64,000 bases of DNA from Begonia masoniana (taxonomy: Eukaryota > Streptophyta > Magnoliopsida > Cucurbitales > Begoniaceae): NCBI GenBank assembly GCA_022432975.1, contig CM039512.1, positions 6,163,858 through 6,227,857 on the forward strand, in the 5' to 3' direction. Position 1 is the stretch's first letter. Each line of letters opens with the position of its first letter. The position numbers and the translations under genes were made by a program. Shown piece after piece: positions 33,549 to 44,432 of this stretch. The notes below the pieces were generated by a model that did not search any database, was not told the DNA's origin, and saw only the letters and a list, made by a program, of their open reading frames with translations.

Positions 33549-36500
33549 CCTTCAAAAGAAGAAGGAGACGATGCCTCAAAGCCCTGTCAGCCGTTCTATC
33601 CAAAAGAACTGTAATATGAGCAGTTCCCTCAAAAGGACCAATAATTTTATAATGTTGTTCATATACAATTGCCATTGCCCTAGCACAAAGCTCTCTAACT
33701 GAGGAGCCTCCTCCTCCTCCAAAACCATCTAATCTTCCCATATCACACCAGTCATCAGACGCACCCAATTCATCAGGTACAGCACCATCAACAGTGAGCC
33801 CTACGTCTGCATCACATAAGAACTTATGATACAGTGCGTTAAAAAATACTACTGGATCACGCAGTGGAAAGTCTTGTGCCCTGCTACTGCTACCACTTTC
33901 AAGAAGTAAACGTAGATAATACTGACCCACACAAACTTCTTTAGACAAGCTAGGGTAATTAACCGCAAACTCAGAGTAGTTCCATGAAATTTGTGGAACA
34001 CTGTCATGCCCACTTATATTATCCCCTAAAGACCCTCCAGGTACAATATCTTCAGTACGTTCCTTCTCAACGTCCAGCTTATGAACCTCAGCCTGCAATG
34101 ATTCTCTCAGTTCTTGTCTTGTGCGCTCATTCCAAACCAAATCAGCACGATTATGATCAAGGCTAAAGGCTCGCCAAAATTCTTGCCAGTTACAAAGAAG
34201 CCTGCCAGACCCAACAGGGGTATTTTCCACAACCACCTGAGCAGGAGCAGGAAGTCCAGATATCTGGAAATTGATATTAGAATTAGAATCAATAGAACTA
34301 GAAGCTATTGGTTCTGATGCCTCATTTGAGTTTGTGGATTGATTATCAGCTGAAGGTGGGATAGCAGATTGATCCTGTTGAGTGACGCCTTCAGCAGTGC
34401 CCCCGTCATTGATCAAATTTTCACGAGCATGAACAACAGAAGATTGGACAGCTGGGGTTTGTCCATCAATCATGTGCCTAGCTGGTTCACCAACTTCAAA
34501 ATTTCTAGAAGGTAGGGAATGCTCCTGAGTTGTTATTTCTCTTCCTGTACGGCCACTCTTTTGCTGAAGTAAACGTCTCTGTCTTCTACTGTATGACCCT
34601 TCTTGATGTGCATCCTCATATGGAACTCCATCTGAACGCGTGTGTAAATAGGCAACAAGACCAGGAGGTAGAACTCTAGACAACAAATCTAAGGCTGGTT
34701 GATATGAATCTGCCCAAAGAGCAACAAGCTGTCGGCTTATCTCACGCCTCTCACCAGAAGGAAGGAAAAAGGCATGCAATAAATGTCTGAGCAAAGCACC
34801 ATCTCGTAAAGCAGCATCACGCATTGATTCTGCTGCGATTGCATCTTCTTCTGCAATGGTTCTCATTATCACAGCCACGGTCTCCCTCACACTTTCAGCA
34901 GGATGCCCAAACAATGAAAACAAACGTCGTTTCAATCCAGCTACTTGACGTAGTAATTCAACAAAAACTGGATATTGAGTAGTCTCGCCATGTGGCTCAC
35001 AAATCAAGGCTTCAAGAACTTCAACAACAGTCATGGACAATAAAGGTGAAACAGACATGGGCCTCAGTCTATTGACCAAAATAATTACATAACCATGTTG
35101 AGCAAATAATACTGATTTGGTATGCATATTTGTAGCATGCAACTCTCCTTTAGAATCTGCGACTACATTTGAATCACCAGGTCCACCACCTATAAGTGCT
35201 GCAATAAGTCCTGCGGCTTCAGCAGCTATACCCTCTGAACCATTTCTAAGTAAACCCATTATTCTTCCAACAGCAGCAGGAAAAGACATAACATGGGAAG
35301 CCGCTGTAACTGAAGCTAATAATCTACGCAAACATGCAATGAAGCCCATTACAGTTGCTGCTGCTTTAGGAGAAGGGGGCGGCAATGGAGGGGACTCTGG
35401 AGGAAGATTAGGAGTGGCAGGCAGCATTGTTATTAAGGCCATCAAGGTCACCTCAGGCACTTCAATATTTGGAGGCACTCCACTGTAAGATATGCATGCA
35501 TTGAACTCCCTTATTCTACGCCATAATTTAGCTCTTGACCCTGGAATAGAACCACCTTCAGAAACTGCATCTTTGGCTGCTGCTGCCAAATGTTTCAAAT
35601 GCATGGAGGCAATTTCCATATCACTGAGCATCCGTTGTTGACCAAACTGTAGGTGGACTCTACCACAAGGAGGGTCAACTCGATGACCAGGCATTGTCAA
35701 CCTAGGTAATACAGGTACAGGGCACTGACCCTATAATGAAACACAACAAATGAAACTTTAACATTTCCTTTTTCTATTGTCTCATATGCATACTTCTATT
35801 TATCTATTTTTAAAGTTTGATAAAATAAGTGTTTCAAGATTGAACAAGATTTAACACGTATACCTACTTCTGTTTGCAATGTATCACGGATCGCTGCAAG
35901 TAAGCTATCACGAGATGTGCTTGCATAAACCTGTAAATTGTGTCACATTCATTGAAACTAATATAGGAAGAAAAAAAGAAAATCCAAAAAGTAACACTTA
36001 CATGCATGGGGCATCCATCATTAAATTCAATTGCAAACATCTGGGGTTCCTCCGCGAATCGGACAAGGGAGCTGACTGCAGATAAAGGGCGAACAATAAC
36101 AGCCTGCACATCTCCAGTGAAATATTTTTAACACTTGATACAAATTCAATGTCAAGTACAACACCTATAATCTTGACAATGTTACAGTTCAGGCTTAGAA
36201 CCCATGCAAACTCATCAAAAACTACTTAAAAGTTGCTTAATATTTCCAGAGAAAAAAGTACCTCCTCTCCCGACTAATTTTTCAACATAAAAATGACCAA
36301 CATTTTTAAAATTAAAGGTTAATAAATATAAAAGGATAATGAAAAAATATTCCAACTCGATTAACATAGTATAAATTACAACAACATCGAATGTTGCAAA
36401 AGAAAAGTTATTAATTCTTTAGACCTAACATAACTTTCAACTTGACTCACTCAATAAGTGGAAGTATATTCAGGAGATAAGCATAAAGCAACTAATCAAA

Positions 36501-38238
36501 AGCTCTTAGACTTTAAAGCTCAATATTAAACTAAAATTTAAAAATGTCTACGTACTTCATAGTTGTCGGGCCGCCTTTCAACAAGTGAAACCTTGGTAAG
36601 AATAAGTTGGCGAGACACCGCATCACCATGCTCCCCAAGTCCTCCTTTTGGGCCAACCCCCAAGCTTAACCCTGGAACGTTAAGAGTTCCATGAGCAGCA
36701 GGCCTCAATCTTGTCACAGACCAACCGCCACAAGGAGTCTCTTCTGCTCCAACTCCTTCTTTTGCTGTACACCAAGTTTTAAAAAATATATAAATACGTC
36801 AAAGATGCATTTCCAAAGGGAAAATGATAAACTTGTATCTGATACTCAATAAGGTACCTCTTTGCTTTCTAAATTCAGTCACGGAGAGAGATTGAGAACT
36901 GTCGACAGAAAGTGACACTCCAACCATAGATTTTGCAGTTTTAGTCTACATGAAATAAAACATAATATAACCATAGTAAGTTACTAAAAAACATCATATA
37001 AAAAGAGAAATAACCAAAATGTTTACGCAAAGAATCAATCAACTTCTCAGTAAGAGTTTTCATAATAGTTACTTTACCAAAAGATCATTGAAGTTTAACC
37101 AAAAAACAATATAATAAGTCACCAAACATACCAGATTCATGATGATAGCACTGGTTGTGGTCCCTGAAGAAGCCTGGAAAGCTTTAGACTTTCTCCCATA
37201 TAAAGGGCAAAGAACAAAACCTCCACACTCAGCAGTTTTCGTGCCATATGCATCAGAAAGAACAATGATCGCAGGAGAGCCCATATCTCTAAAGTCCAAG
37301 CACCATCGAAGATCTCCAGATTTTGAATCGAAAAGCTCGACCCCGACGTGGGTGACCTTCAATTTCTGCAAGAGCCCACAAATGTTGATTCCAAGCATTA
37401 ATCAAATAAGAAACCTAAACCATTTTTTTTGCAGAAAACGAAATACAAACTACTACTGATATCAGAGAGCACTACTAGAAACTGTGTTGCAGTTTAAACT
37501 CATAAGGTTAACGAGAACCTTTGTATCTTGTTGATTCGAATAATGAAAATGAAGAACCAACCATTGCATCTCATCCATGTAGTTTATAGAAGAAGCAAGT
37601 ATCATCAACAATGTTTAACTTCACCAAACAAAGGTTAATCACATTGCCGAAAAAGTGACCTGTAGCTGATGTATCAAGAAACCCATTTTATGTTCTGCAC
37701 TTGATACACATTAGACTTCCTACATTCATTTCCAATCTAGTTTATTAACTTCTGACAATTGCTTAATACGGGAGCATATGCCGAAAAAAATATTTAGCAA
37801 ACTCATCAATAGTGACTTACAAAGGGAACCCATTCCGAGCTTCTACGACGATGATGAAGCACAGGGAATTCAGCCACTGGAGTCAACCTATTCCACCTAA
37901 TTCTATGTAACTCCGTCAGTATACTCGCTCTATATCTTGATGAGAATTTCATGCCCTTAAACTTGCCTCGCCCATCGGTACGAACATTAATATTGAATTC
38001 ATTTGAGCTGTCGTCGCGCCCAAGTATCGGTGAAGCACTCTCGTAATCCCCAGCCAACATCGTACGAATTAGTCACTGCCAGAGTCGAAGGGTCCAGAGT
38101 AAGGATAGAAGAAGTCGAAATGCAAAGAATGCGTTTGTAGCGGCCACGCCAAGAGTGCTTGATGACCAAGTAGCGAGCCAAGTACTCAGGCTCCTCGACC
38201 GGCAAGGGATTAGAAGATGGAGGGTTGGGGTGGTCCAT
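19562..38238 (-). CDS. GRV2: GRV2 / RME-8 (DnaJ homolog subfamily C member 13)
   Basis: Large endosomal J-domain protein needed for vacuolar trafficking and gravitropism in plants. 22 inferred coding exons: 38238-37821, 37365-37132, 36945-36858, 36764-36556, 36103-36002, 35930-35868, 35730-33550, 33286-32924, 32835-32695, 27644-27251, 27142-26648, 26322-26099, 26004-25660, 25430-25136, 24564-24037, 23948-23603, 23525-23182, 23106-22639, 22305-22181, 21405-21282, 20909-20841 and 19765-19562. Total is about 2585 aa, the family size. The N-terminal [11 protein letters not shown] and [14 protein letters not shown] blocks, the J domain with [13 protein letters not shown] (about residues 1520-1560) and the Pro-rich tail ending QDHRPQF are clear. 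Start is uncertain: MDHPNPP at 38238 or an in-frame Met at 38349. Two single-base frameshifts are needed (near 38047-38055 and 27298). Intron 9 is 5 kb because of nested retroelements. Confidence 0.96.
27968..28233 (+). repeat. Copia left LTR
   Basis: Begins TGTTGGAATTTGG and ends ATCCTAACA. About 95 percent like the right LTR by eye. Confidence 0.93.
29174..30172 (+). pseudogene. Copia gag and start of protease, broken
   Basis: Opens [14 protein letters not shown], typical of copia Gag, but the frame is lost after about 50 codons and a TAG lies near 29417. It is open again from about 29440 with Gag text ([33 protein letters not shown]). It carries a zinc knuckle [14 protein letters not shown] (C-X2-C-X4-H-X4-C) and the aspartic protease motif [12 protein letters not shown]. 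The Cassandra insertion ends the frame soon after. It cannot make full polyprotein. Confidence 0.85.
30399..30478 (+). repeat. 5S rRNA-derived segment in Cassandra LTR 1
   Basis: From GGATCCCATAAGAACTCCGA through the GGCGAGAG and GGTGACC blocks to GAAGTTCTCG it follows the 3' two-thirds of plant 5S rRNA, including box A- and box C-like parts of the internal pol III promoter. It is not a functional 5S gene: the 5' third is poorly kept. Confidence 0.9.
30859..30938 (+). repeat. 5S rRNA-derived segment in Cassandra LTR 2
   Basis: Same segment as in LTR 1, with small differences (GCAATTCCAGG instead of GTAATTTCAGG). Confidence 0.9.
31024..31847 (+). pseudogene. Copia remnant downstream of Cassandra: pre-integrase part and rearranged 3' region
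   Basis: [20 protein letters not shown] followed by [12 protein letters not shown] and SLYVMHAKI is the copia region just before integrase. After NLVDNKA the expected LWHxRLGHMS integrase start is absent. Instead the frame runs through Lys/Ser-rich unknown text (about 31270-31620) and ends in another frame with [19 protein letters not shown] near 31165 interrupts it. Two AAGGTGGAG tracts, at about 31750 and 31839, precede the right LTR. An internal deletion has removed all of the RT-bearing pol. Confidence 0.75.
31848..32111 (+). repeat. Copia right LTR
   Basis: Begins TGTTGCAATTTGG and ends ATCCTAACA. Followed by GATAA, the altered target duplication. Confidence 0.93.
33518..33545. repeat. 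GA microsatellite at a GRV2 splice donor
   Basis: About 14 GA units. On the minus strand this is a CT repeat starting a few bases after the GT donor of the 2.2-kb GRV2 exon. Confidence 0.9.
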
Positions 38239-38349
38239 TGGAGGACGAGAATCACCAGTATGGCGACTCACTGTTTCTACGTTGTGAAGATATGCAAGAG
38301 TATGAGTGCGAGGCGCATTGTTAGGTCGGAGAAAGAACCAGAGTCCCAA

Positions 38350-39571
38350 ACCGGCTTTTGCCGATGGCGCAGATGCTCCCGCCGCCGGGCTACGGTGAGA
38401 CCGAGACTGATTCGCCCCCAGTGCTGACAGTTATACGAGAATTCGCCAACTTGAATTCCGATCAAGAAGCATCCAAACTAATCCTCAAAACTCGATCGCA
38501 GTGAGTTGTGAAAAAAAAAAAAAAAAAATCCCGATAATCCAAAAATAAATAAATAAATGAATCGTCGTTAAAATCAGATACTGATTTCTAGGTCTGTGAC
38601 ATTTCAACTAGAAAACGGGGATCGAAACAAATGGATAGAGAGGAGAAGTGTGGAATTGAATTCAGGAGGATTGAGAGTGTCATAGAAATCGAAGACAGCT
38701 AATAGGAGGGGGGATCGTTCCGATCGCTTTCTCTGGAAACTCACCGTCAAGAGGAGTAACGACGTCGTTAACTACCAGTCAGAAACTCAAGACGCGTTAA
38801 CAAATCTTTATTGCTGAGGTGACGATAGATCTCATCCGTTGATTATGAAGACATGGACCTCACAGTTACTCAGCCGATATCTTCACTCGTCATTATTCAG
38901 AACACGACATAAATCTATAATTTGCATTTATAAAATAAATAAATAAAGATAACCTTATAATTGCGTGTATATCTATAATATATTACTTTACGAATAAATT
39001 ATTTATTACACTACGAAATTAAAGTATAAAATCAAAGAATATATCTTAAATTCATAATTGTAATATCTGTTTTGTTCATATTCCATCCATAGGGTTATTA
39101 ACCAAAACAAAATTTTATATATTTCATTACCTGGGAGAAAATATTTAAAAAAGATGATATTTGTACCCACGTAATTTCAAACATATTATTATAAAATTGT
39201 CCAACGTGTAAGACAAAGATTATGCTTCCAGAGACCATATGATTTTACAATTTATAGGTTAAGACAGGAAATGGAGGGGGTGAAGAAGTAGCTACAAGAC
39301 TATTCTTCAATTTGAACTTCAGCAATCAAAAGCTACTTCATTGATTTTCCTACTACACAAACGAATTGAGAAAAAAAAAAAGATGCTCAACAGAAAAGTG
39401 CAAATCCTGACACAAACTATTTGTAGTCTTTCATACATGACAACCAAAAAAGGAAAGGGTTTTTTCATCTGAAAGGAAAAATCACTGTTCTTTCAATTCA
39501 TGAGACTGAGAGTGAACCTGAAAGACTAAACGCAAGCTCGCTCACTGGTTCCTGTTTTCACCATTACTCTT
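38350..39571. other. Intergenic: GRV2 promoter and leader
   Basis: Contains the GRV2 upstream region (A run at 38511-38528) and the 3' flank of the CID-like gene. No coding exon seen. Confidence 0.6.
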
Positions 39572-40280
39572 CTATTTTGAGGATGAACTCTCCCCTGTTA
39601 CGTCGCAGCCTTGGTCTGGCCCTTCTTTTTGAGTTTCATCCTTTTGGGTGTTGTGTTCAAGGTCCTCATTTGCACCGAAGTCCTACAAACAAATTAACTA
39701 GAGGATGTCAACAAGATTACGCCCCTAGAAACCATGCTCTATATTTTATGGAAACGAACTTCTTTCAAGACATAGTACGTACAATGAAAGAACATTTGCA
39801 TGATAGTCTCGTGATCGAAGAGATTGCATTTCAAAAATGTTAACATCTTTATTCAACTGAGCAACTTCCACATTTAATACATGAAAACTCATAATTATTA
39901 ACATCCATGAGCTACGAATCAATTCTATCTCGATGTACCTCCAATTCATTCATCATATCGATTGAGGCACTCAGGTCACCATCACTTGCGTGGTAAATAT
40001 CAGCTAAAGATTCCCTCGATGAATTAGGAAAAAGAGTGCTCATAAAATTCAGATCCAGCTCAATTTGAGCTTCAGCTTTATCGGCATCCTCATCCTTACT
40101 CACGGCATGATCACTTATATTATCAGTAATATGTCCAACGCTATCGATCTCGTTTTCTTGTTCATTCCCCGAGTGAGCTTCGGATTGAAAACCTGATGCC
40201 TCATCAGTTTCGCTCTGATGTTCTGATCCTTGCTTTTGACTAGGAATATAAGGTAATGCGCGAGGATTCAGTGATGACAT
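39572..40280 (-). CDS. PAM2 + CUE small protein (CID5/CID6-like, PABP-interacting)
   Basis: Exons 40280-39939 and 39682-39572 (phase 0 junction) give 150 aa. The first residues MSSLNPRALPYIP match a PAM2 peptide, which binds the C-terminal domain of poly(A)-binding protein. Residues about 75-114 (ELDLNFMSTLFPNSSRESLADI, then ASIDMMNELE) form a CUE domain, a ubiquitin-binding fold. The middle is acidic and probably disordered; the tail is hydrophilic and ends GESSSSK. This matches the short CID5/6/7-type proteins of plants. The ATG follows a TAG acceptor at about 40298, so there is at least one leader intron. A last exon was chosen over read-through at the GAG/GTACAT donor because it is open and compositionally like the family; that is inference. 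Confidence 0.75.
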
Positions 40281-41752
40281 TTTGCTATCTTCTTGATCTA
40301 CAAGGCAAATACAACACTTTGAGTAAGGAAGCAAGATGATCTAAATAAATGACGAGTTATAATAAATCAATATTAAAGTTAGGCCTCAGCCCAAGCATAA
40401 ATTCATTAGCTTTAACCGCCAAAAATTTCAAACGAAATTAGAAACTGTCAAACAACTGTAAATAGTAAAAGAAAGGCATCCTCATATTCAGAAATTGTGC
40501 AACTATTGGAAATGGAGTCTTCAAAGTGTAATGCTATATATTGGAATTAAATCCAAATTCATTCAACAGAAGTAATAAAAATAATAATAATTAATAACAA
40601 TAAAGAACACAATAGTTGCTCTTGGTTCACTCTTAATCTGTGAACTAATTTTGCTAATTACTCCTTAATTCGATATGATTAGAGAGGACACTACCGAAAG
40701 TATTGGTCGTTAATTAAGCTAAGCATTTTTATCATTCAATAAGTCTCTATTTTATGCGGATCAGATTACAAACTGTTGAACAAATGATCAGGCTCTGTTA
40801 AGCTGAAGTTCACGATTGAACTGGCATGTATTCAAAGTGAACAAACTTAGGAACACCAAGATGAGAGGAAAAACGTGTTAGGGTAGCACGCACATATAGC
40901 ACTTGAAGTTAGATGAAAATCTTGTTCATGACAAACTGTTATAGAAGATCGGATTCAATGAGGACTCTAAAATTCGTATACAAACAAGAATGCAAAATAA
41001 AATCCTGCATATTCTGTGATTACACTTGACAGGGGACAAAAAGGTTGCGAATCTATATCTAAATATTATAGATAGAGAAAATGAAAATTTGGCCTGGCAA
41101 GAACCTGAGATAATGCTTCATTCTTATAGTAATAGCACACGAGTCTTGCAGAATAAGAACAAATAGCATATATGAAACTTTCAGAAGATCATTCTAAATA
41201 ACTAAGTCTACTGCGTGCTCATAATATTCGTGAAAATCTTGTTTCGATTTCTTCACATTTGAACCATTTCAAACGAAATATGACAGGAAAAGAAAAGAAG
41301 AAGAAAGAAATTACAGAAACATGGACATACATGTACATTAATGAAATTTCTTCGCAAAAAGAATCAAAGTACGTCCAAGAACGGAGAAAATACTACTATT
41401 ATAGAAAGAAAAAAATTACTACAATGAGATTCCGCTGCTTCTTCTACAATTTAATTTCCGACGCTACTTTCCCAGCTATTAATCAGAGAGTTAGCAAAAA
41501 CTAACCGTCGTTTCAAAATTAAGAAGAAACTGCCGCGTAATTCCAATTCAAGATTCGTTTTCGCAGAAGAAAACCAAAGAGCTCGGTGCAACTCGCGATA
41601 ATCAAAGCTTATCAAAGCGAAAGGAGAGGCTGGGTAGTAATATTGTGGAAGAAGCAAGTACGACGAATCAGGCTACGATGGAGGAAGGCAGCTGCAGCAA
41701 AGAAAGCAAGCGCGGGACGATAACTTGTCAGTGCAACGATTTGCATTGCTGG

Positions 41753-41760
41753 TATATATA
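41753..41760 (-). promoter_or_regulatory. TATA box of the CID5/6-like gene
   Basis: TATATATA on both strands, about 100 bp upstream of the GA-rich leader at 41500-41690. The long distance to the ATG (1.45 kb) implies a leader intron. Confidence 0.45.
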
Positions 41761-42027
41761 GTGGGAGAGTGGGTTCAAAATGAAACATCATAAAGTACAG
41801 GGATTTTACTTTCAGACCTTTTAATTATGTATATTTAAACTTCTCGCGGACGTTCATAATTCGGCCATGCATGGACATTATTTAATTAAACTTTATTTAA
41901 GCATAGACAATGCAACGTTATAAAGTTATTAATTGGCAATTGCTGACTATCAGACTATATAGGCTAATATTTAAAATAATAGTCTAATTAATAAGTTGTA
42001 AATAATTTTGAGAGAAAATAAATTAAA

Positions 42028-42451
42028 GGGAAATTACCAATTATGTGCATAAACTATGAGTGTTTTTTATTTCAAACCATAAAGTAACGTTTTGAACAAT
42101 GCAAACCATAAAGTATAAACAATGTGACTATTCAGACCACGCCGGACGAACGCTTAAAAACACCGTCCGTCAGTTCACTATTCACGTTTTGACTATTCAC
42201 GTTTTGACAAATACAAACAATAACATCTAAAAAATGTGATATTAGACCACGACGGAAACGCTTAAAAACACGTCCGTCAGTTCAGCTTTCACGGTGAACA
42301 GTGAAAGGACGGACGGTGTTTTTAAGCGTCCGTCCGACGTGATCTGAATTGTCACATTTTTTATACTTTATGATTTACATTGTTCAAAACGCTTCTTTAT
42401 GATTTGAAATTAAAAAAACTCATAATTTACGCCCATAATTGACCATTTTTC
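42028..42451. mobile_element. Mutator-type MITE (MULE-derived)
   Basis: 424 bp with long, diverged terminal inverted repeats: the GGGAAATTACCAATTATG start matches the reverse complement of the ATAATTGACCATTTTTC end. It is flanked by a perfect 9-bp direct repeat TAAATTAAA (42019-42027 and 42452-42460), the target size of Mutator elements. Inside, a CGCTTAAAAACAC...GTCCGTCAGTTCA block occurs twice and once more inverted. No coding capacity. It lies just beyond the stop of the BAHD gene. Confidence 0.85.
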
Positions 42452-42483
42452 TAAATTAAAATGTGAGACTTTGAAATTCAGGA

Positions 42484-43935
42484 TCAGGAGTCCATGAGAG
42501 ATAATAACTGAGTGAATTTATCAACGGTGGATTCCGGCAAGCAAATGCAGACGAGCATTGTCCGATTCCGATCAACCTCCCCGTCCGGAAGAAATACACA
42601 GACTTGGGGCGTCGGAGTCAGATCAATTGGGCCTGCATATACCGGTCTTCCCCATCCAAAATCTGCTGATTCGTAGATGGAAAACCGAGTCCACTGAGTA
42701 ATCGTCAATTTCCCTCCGAATTCCAATCTCCTCGGCCGGTCTGATTCGATGTATTCCACGGTCGATCTCAAATACTCCTCAGACACGCTGAGCCGAGCTT
42801 CTCTGACCAAACTGCTAGTCTCTGAAAGCTTACCATGAACGAGTTCTGAAACCGTGCTTCTTACGCATGCGACGCACACTACATTGCCGTAGAATCCTTC
42901 TTTTAATGGCGGATTTTTCAGTTTCTGTCTAGCGTTTACAGAAAAAGTAAGCCTGAGCTCGTACTCTAATGGCTTTACGTCCAATGCTTTCACCCATGAC
43001 CTCCAGATGTGAGCTGCCATTGCGTCGAAGGTAGAGCAAGCCGATGAATTCTCGGGATTATCTCGCTGAGCTAGGGTTTTCAGTAAGGCTTGAAACTCGC
43101 TGCTAATACGGTAGCATTTCTGAACAGTTTTTGACTCCCAGAGAGTGGCCGTCAAACTCGAACCTTCTTCAATTCGCATGAACTCAAAATGGGGAAACTT
43201 AAACAATGGAGGATCTCGAGGTTTGAAAATTTCCCTCTCCCAACAAGGATTTGGATTTGTGATCAGTTTTCCTGATTTTGCAGTTGCAGCCCATGCATTC
43301 AAGAACTGCATAGCTCCCATTCCATCACATATACAATGGCAGAGTCTCAATCCGAGGCTAAACCCACCACAGCTGAAAAGGGTCACCTGGGCAATGAGCA
43401 AAGGCATATCAAGAACTTTGTAGGGCTCTTCATCAGGAAACTTGAAGATCAATGGCTCCCATGAAGGATTAGGGATGGTCGAATTTCCCAAATCGGCCAA
43501 GGCAATGTCCGAGTGAGCTTCCACCATGAGAGCTCCTTGTTTCGACCCGAAAAACACCTCAAGTTTCCCATTTTCGGTCTCTCTCAGCCTCCCCGATAAA
43601 GGGTAATAAGGAACCAAAACTCTGGCTAGAGCTTCACGTAGTATTTCCACAACAGGTCTCCGATCAGATCTGCAGCTGCCCAAATCGTAAAAGTATATAG
43701 TCGGAGTGAAAACACGGGAACCCACCATGTCATCGAGGTTGGAGAGGTAAAGGGTTTTGCCGGAGACAGCCGGAGTGGGTCCGGAAGGATTCACCGGAGC
43801 CATACCGTCTATGGTTATGGGAATGTGTAGAGGGGGAATATGAAGCTCTTGAACCCATGGAGGAGCCATGAAAGAGAAAGGAGGAGGCATAAAACTCAAG
43901 TCTAGCTGTGAGGAGACCACACTGGTGGCCTCCAT
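42484..43935 (-). CDS. BAHD acyltransferase
   Basis: Single exon, 483 aa, normal for BAHD enzymes, which move acyl groups from acyl-CoA to alcohols or amines in the cytosol. The catalytic HxxxD is HCICD at residues 200-204; DFGWG is at 425-429, followed by RPVYAGP. YYPLSGRL, SACSTFDAMAAHIWRSWVKA and FYGNVV are further family blocks. The N-terminus has an extra hydrophobic, Pro-rich stretch of about 35 residues (MPPPFSFMAPPWVQELHIPP). Substrate cannot be told from sequence; clades making cutin, suberin or wax esters and phenolic conjugates all fit. No defect is visible. Confidence 0.96.
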   Translation of the reverse strand: MEATSVVSSQLDLSFMPPPFSFMAPPWVQELHIPPLHIPITIDGMAPVNPSGPTPAVSGKTLYLSNLDDMVGSRVFTPTIYFYDLGSCRSDRRPVVEILREALARVLVPYYPLSGRLRETENGKLEVFFGSKQGALMVEAHSDIALADLGNSTIPNPSWEPLIFKFPDEEPYKVLDMPLLIAQVTLFSCGGFSLGLRLCHCICDGMGAMQFLNAWAATAKSGKLITNPNPCWEREIFKPRDPPLFKFPHFEFMRIEEGSSLTATLWESKTVQKCYRISSEFQALLKTLAQRDNPENSSACSTFDAMAAHIWRSWVKALDVKPLEYELRLTFSVNARQKLKNPPLKEGFYGNVVCVACVRSTVSELVHGKLSETSSLVREARLSVSEEYLRSTVEYIESDRPRRLEFGGKLTITQWTRFSIYESADFGWGRPVYAGPIDLTPTPQVCVFLPDGEVDRNRTMLVCICLPESTVDKFTQLLSLMDS

Positions 43936-44056
43936 TGCAGCATTTGTAGCTGCAAAATTACTTGGACATGCAAAGAAGCTGTAGTTAAATAGATGGACTC
44001 TTGAAAGTTCATCTTGTTGTGAAACAGTTGATGCCCATACTTTTCATGATCCAAAT

Positions 44057-44066
44057 CTTTATATAC
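44057..44066 (-). promoter_or_regulatory. TATA box of the BAHD gene
   Basis: Minus-strand GTATATAAAG about 125 bp upstream of the ATG at 43935, suggesting transcription start near 44030 and a short leader. Confidence 0.55.
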
Positions 44067-44432
44067 TCTTGTTGTTCTTCGCATGATGTTCCAAAAAAAA
44101 AAACAATATTTTTAAAAAATGAGAAGTCTGTCAACTGTATATTTTTAGAGAACGTGGCGATGCCAGGTAGACAAAACTTGTTCAAATAGTACATTGTATT
44201 AACATTCATCATCATCAACCTAAGTTACAAGATTCTCCGGCCCAAGGTGATCCGGTGGCCTTGAGCCGGTGCAGGTGACGTGACTCGTTCATCTGGTAGT
44301 GTATTAATCAGGAATCCATAGCTATGTAAAACTAAGTTTTCTAACTTATTATTGCTCATTCAACAAATGAACAAGCAATTGCATCTTAAAATATGAGCAG
44401 AAAGACAGAAAACAAGGTAGAGTTTGAATCTT

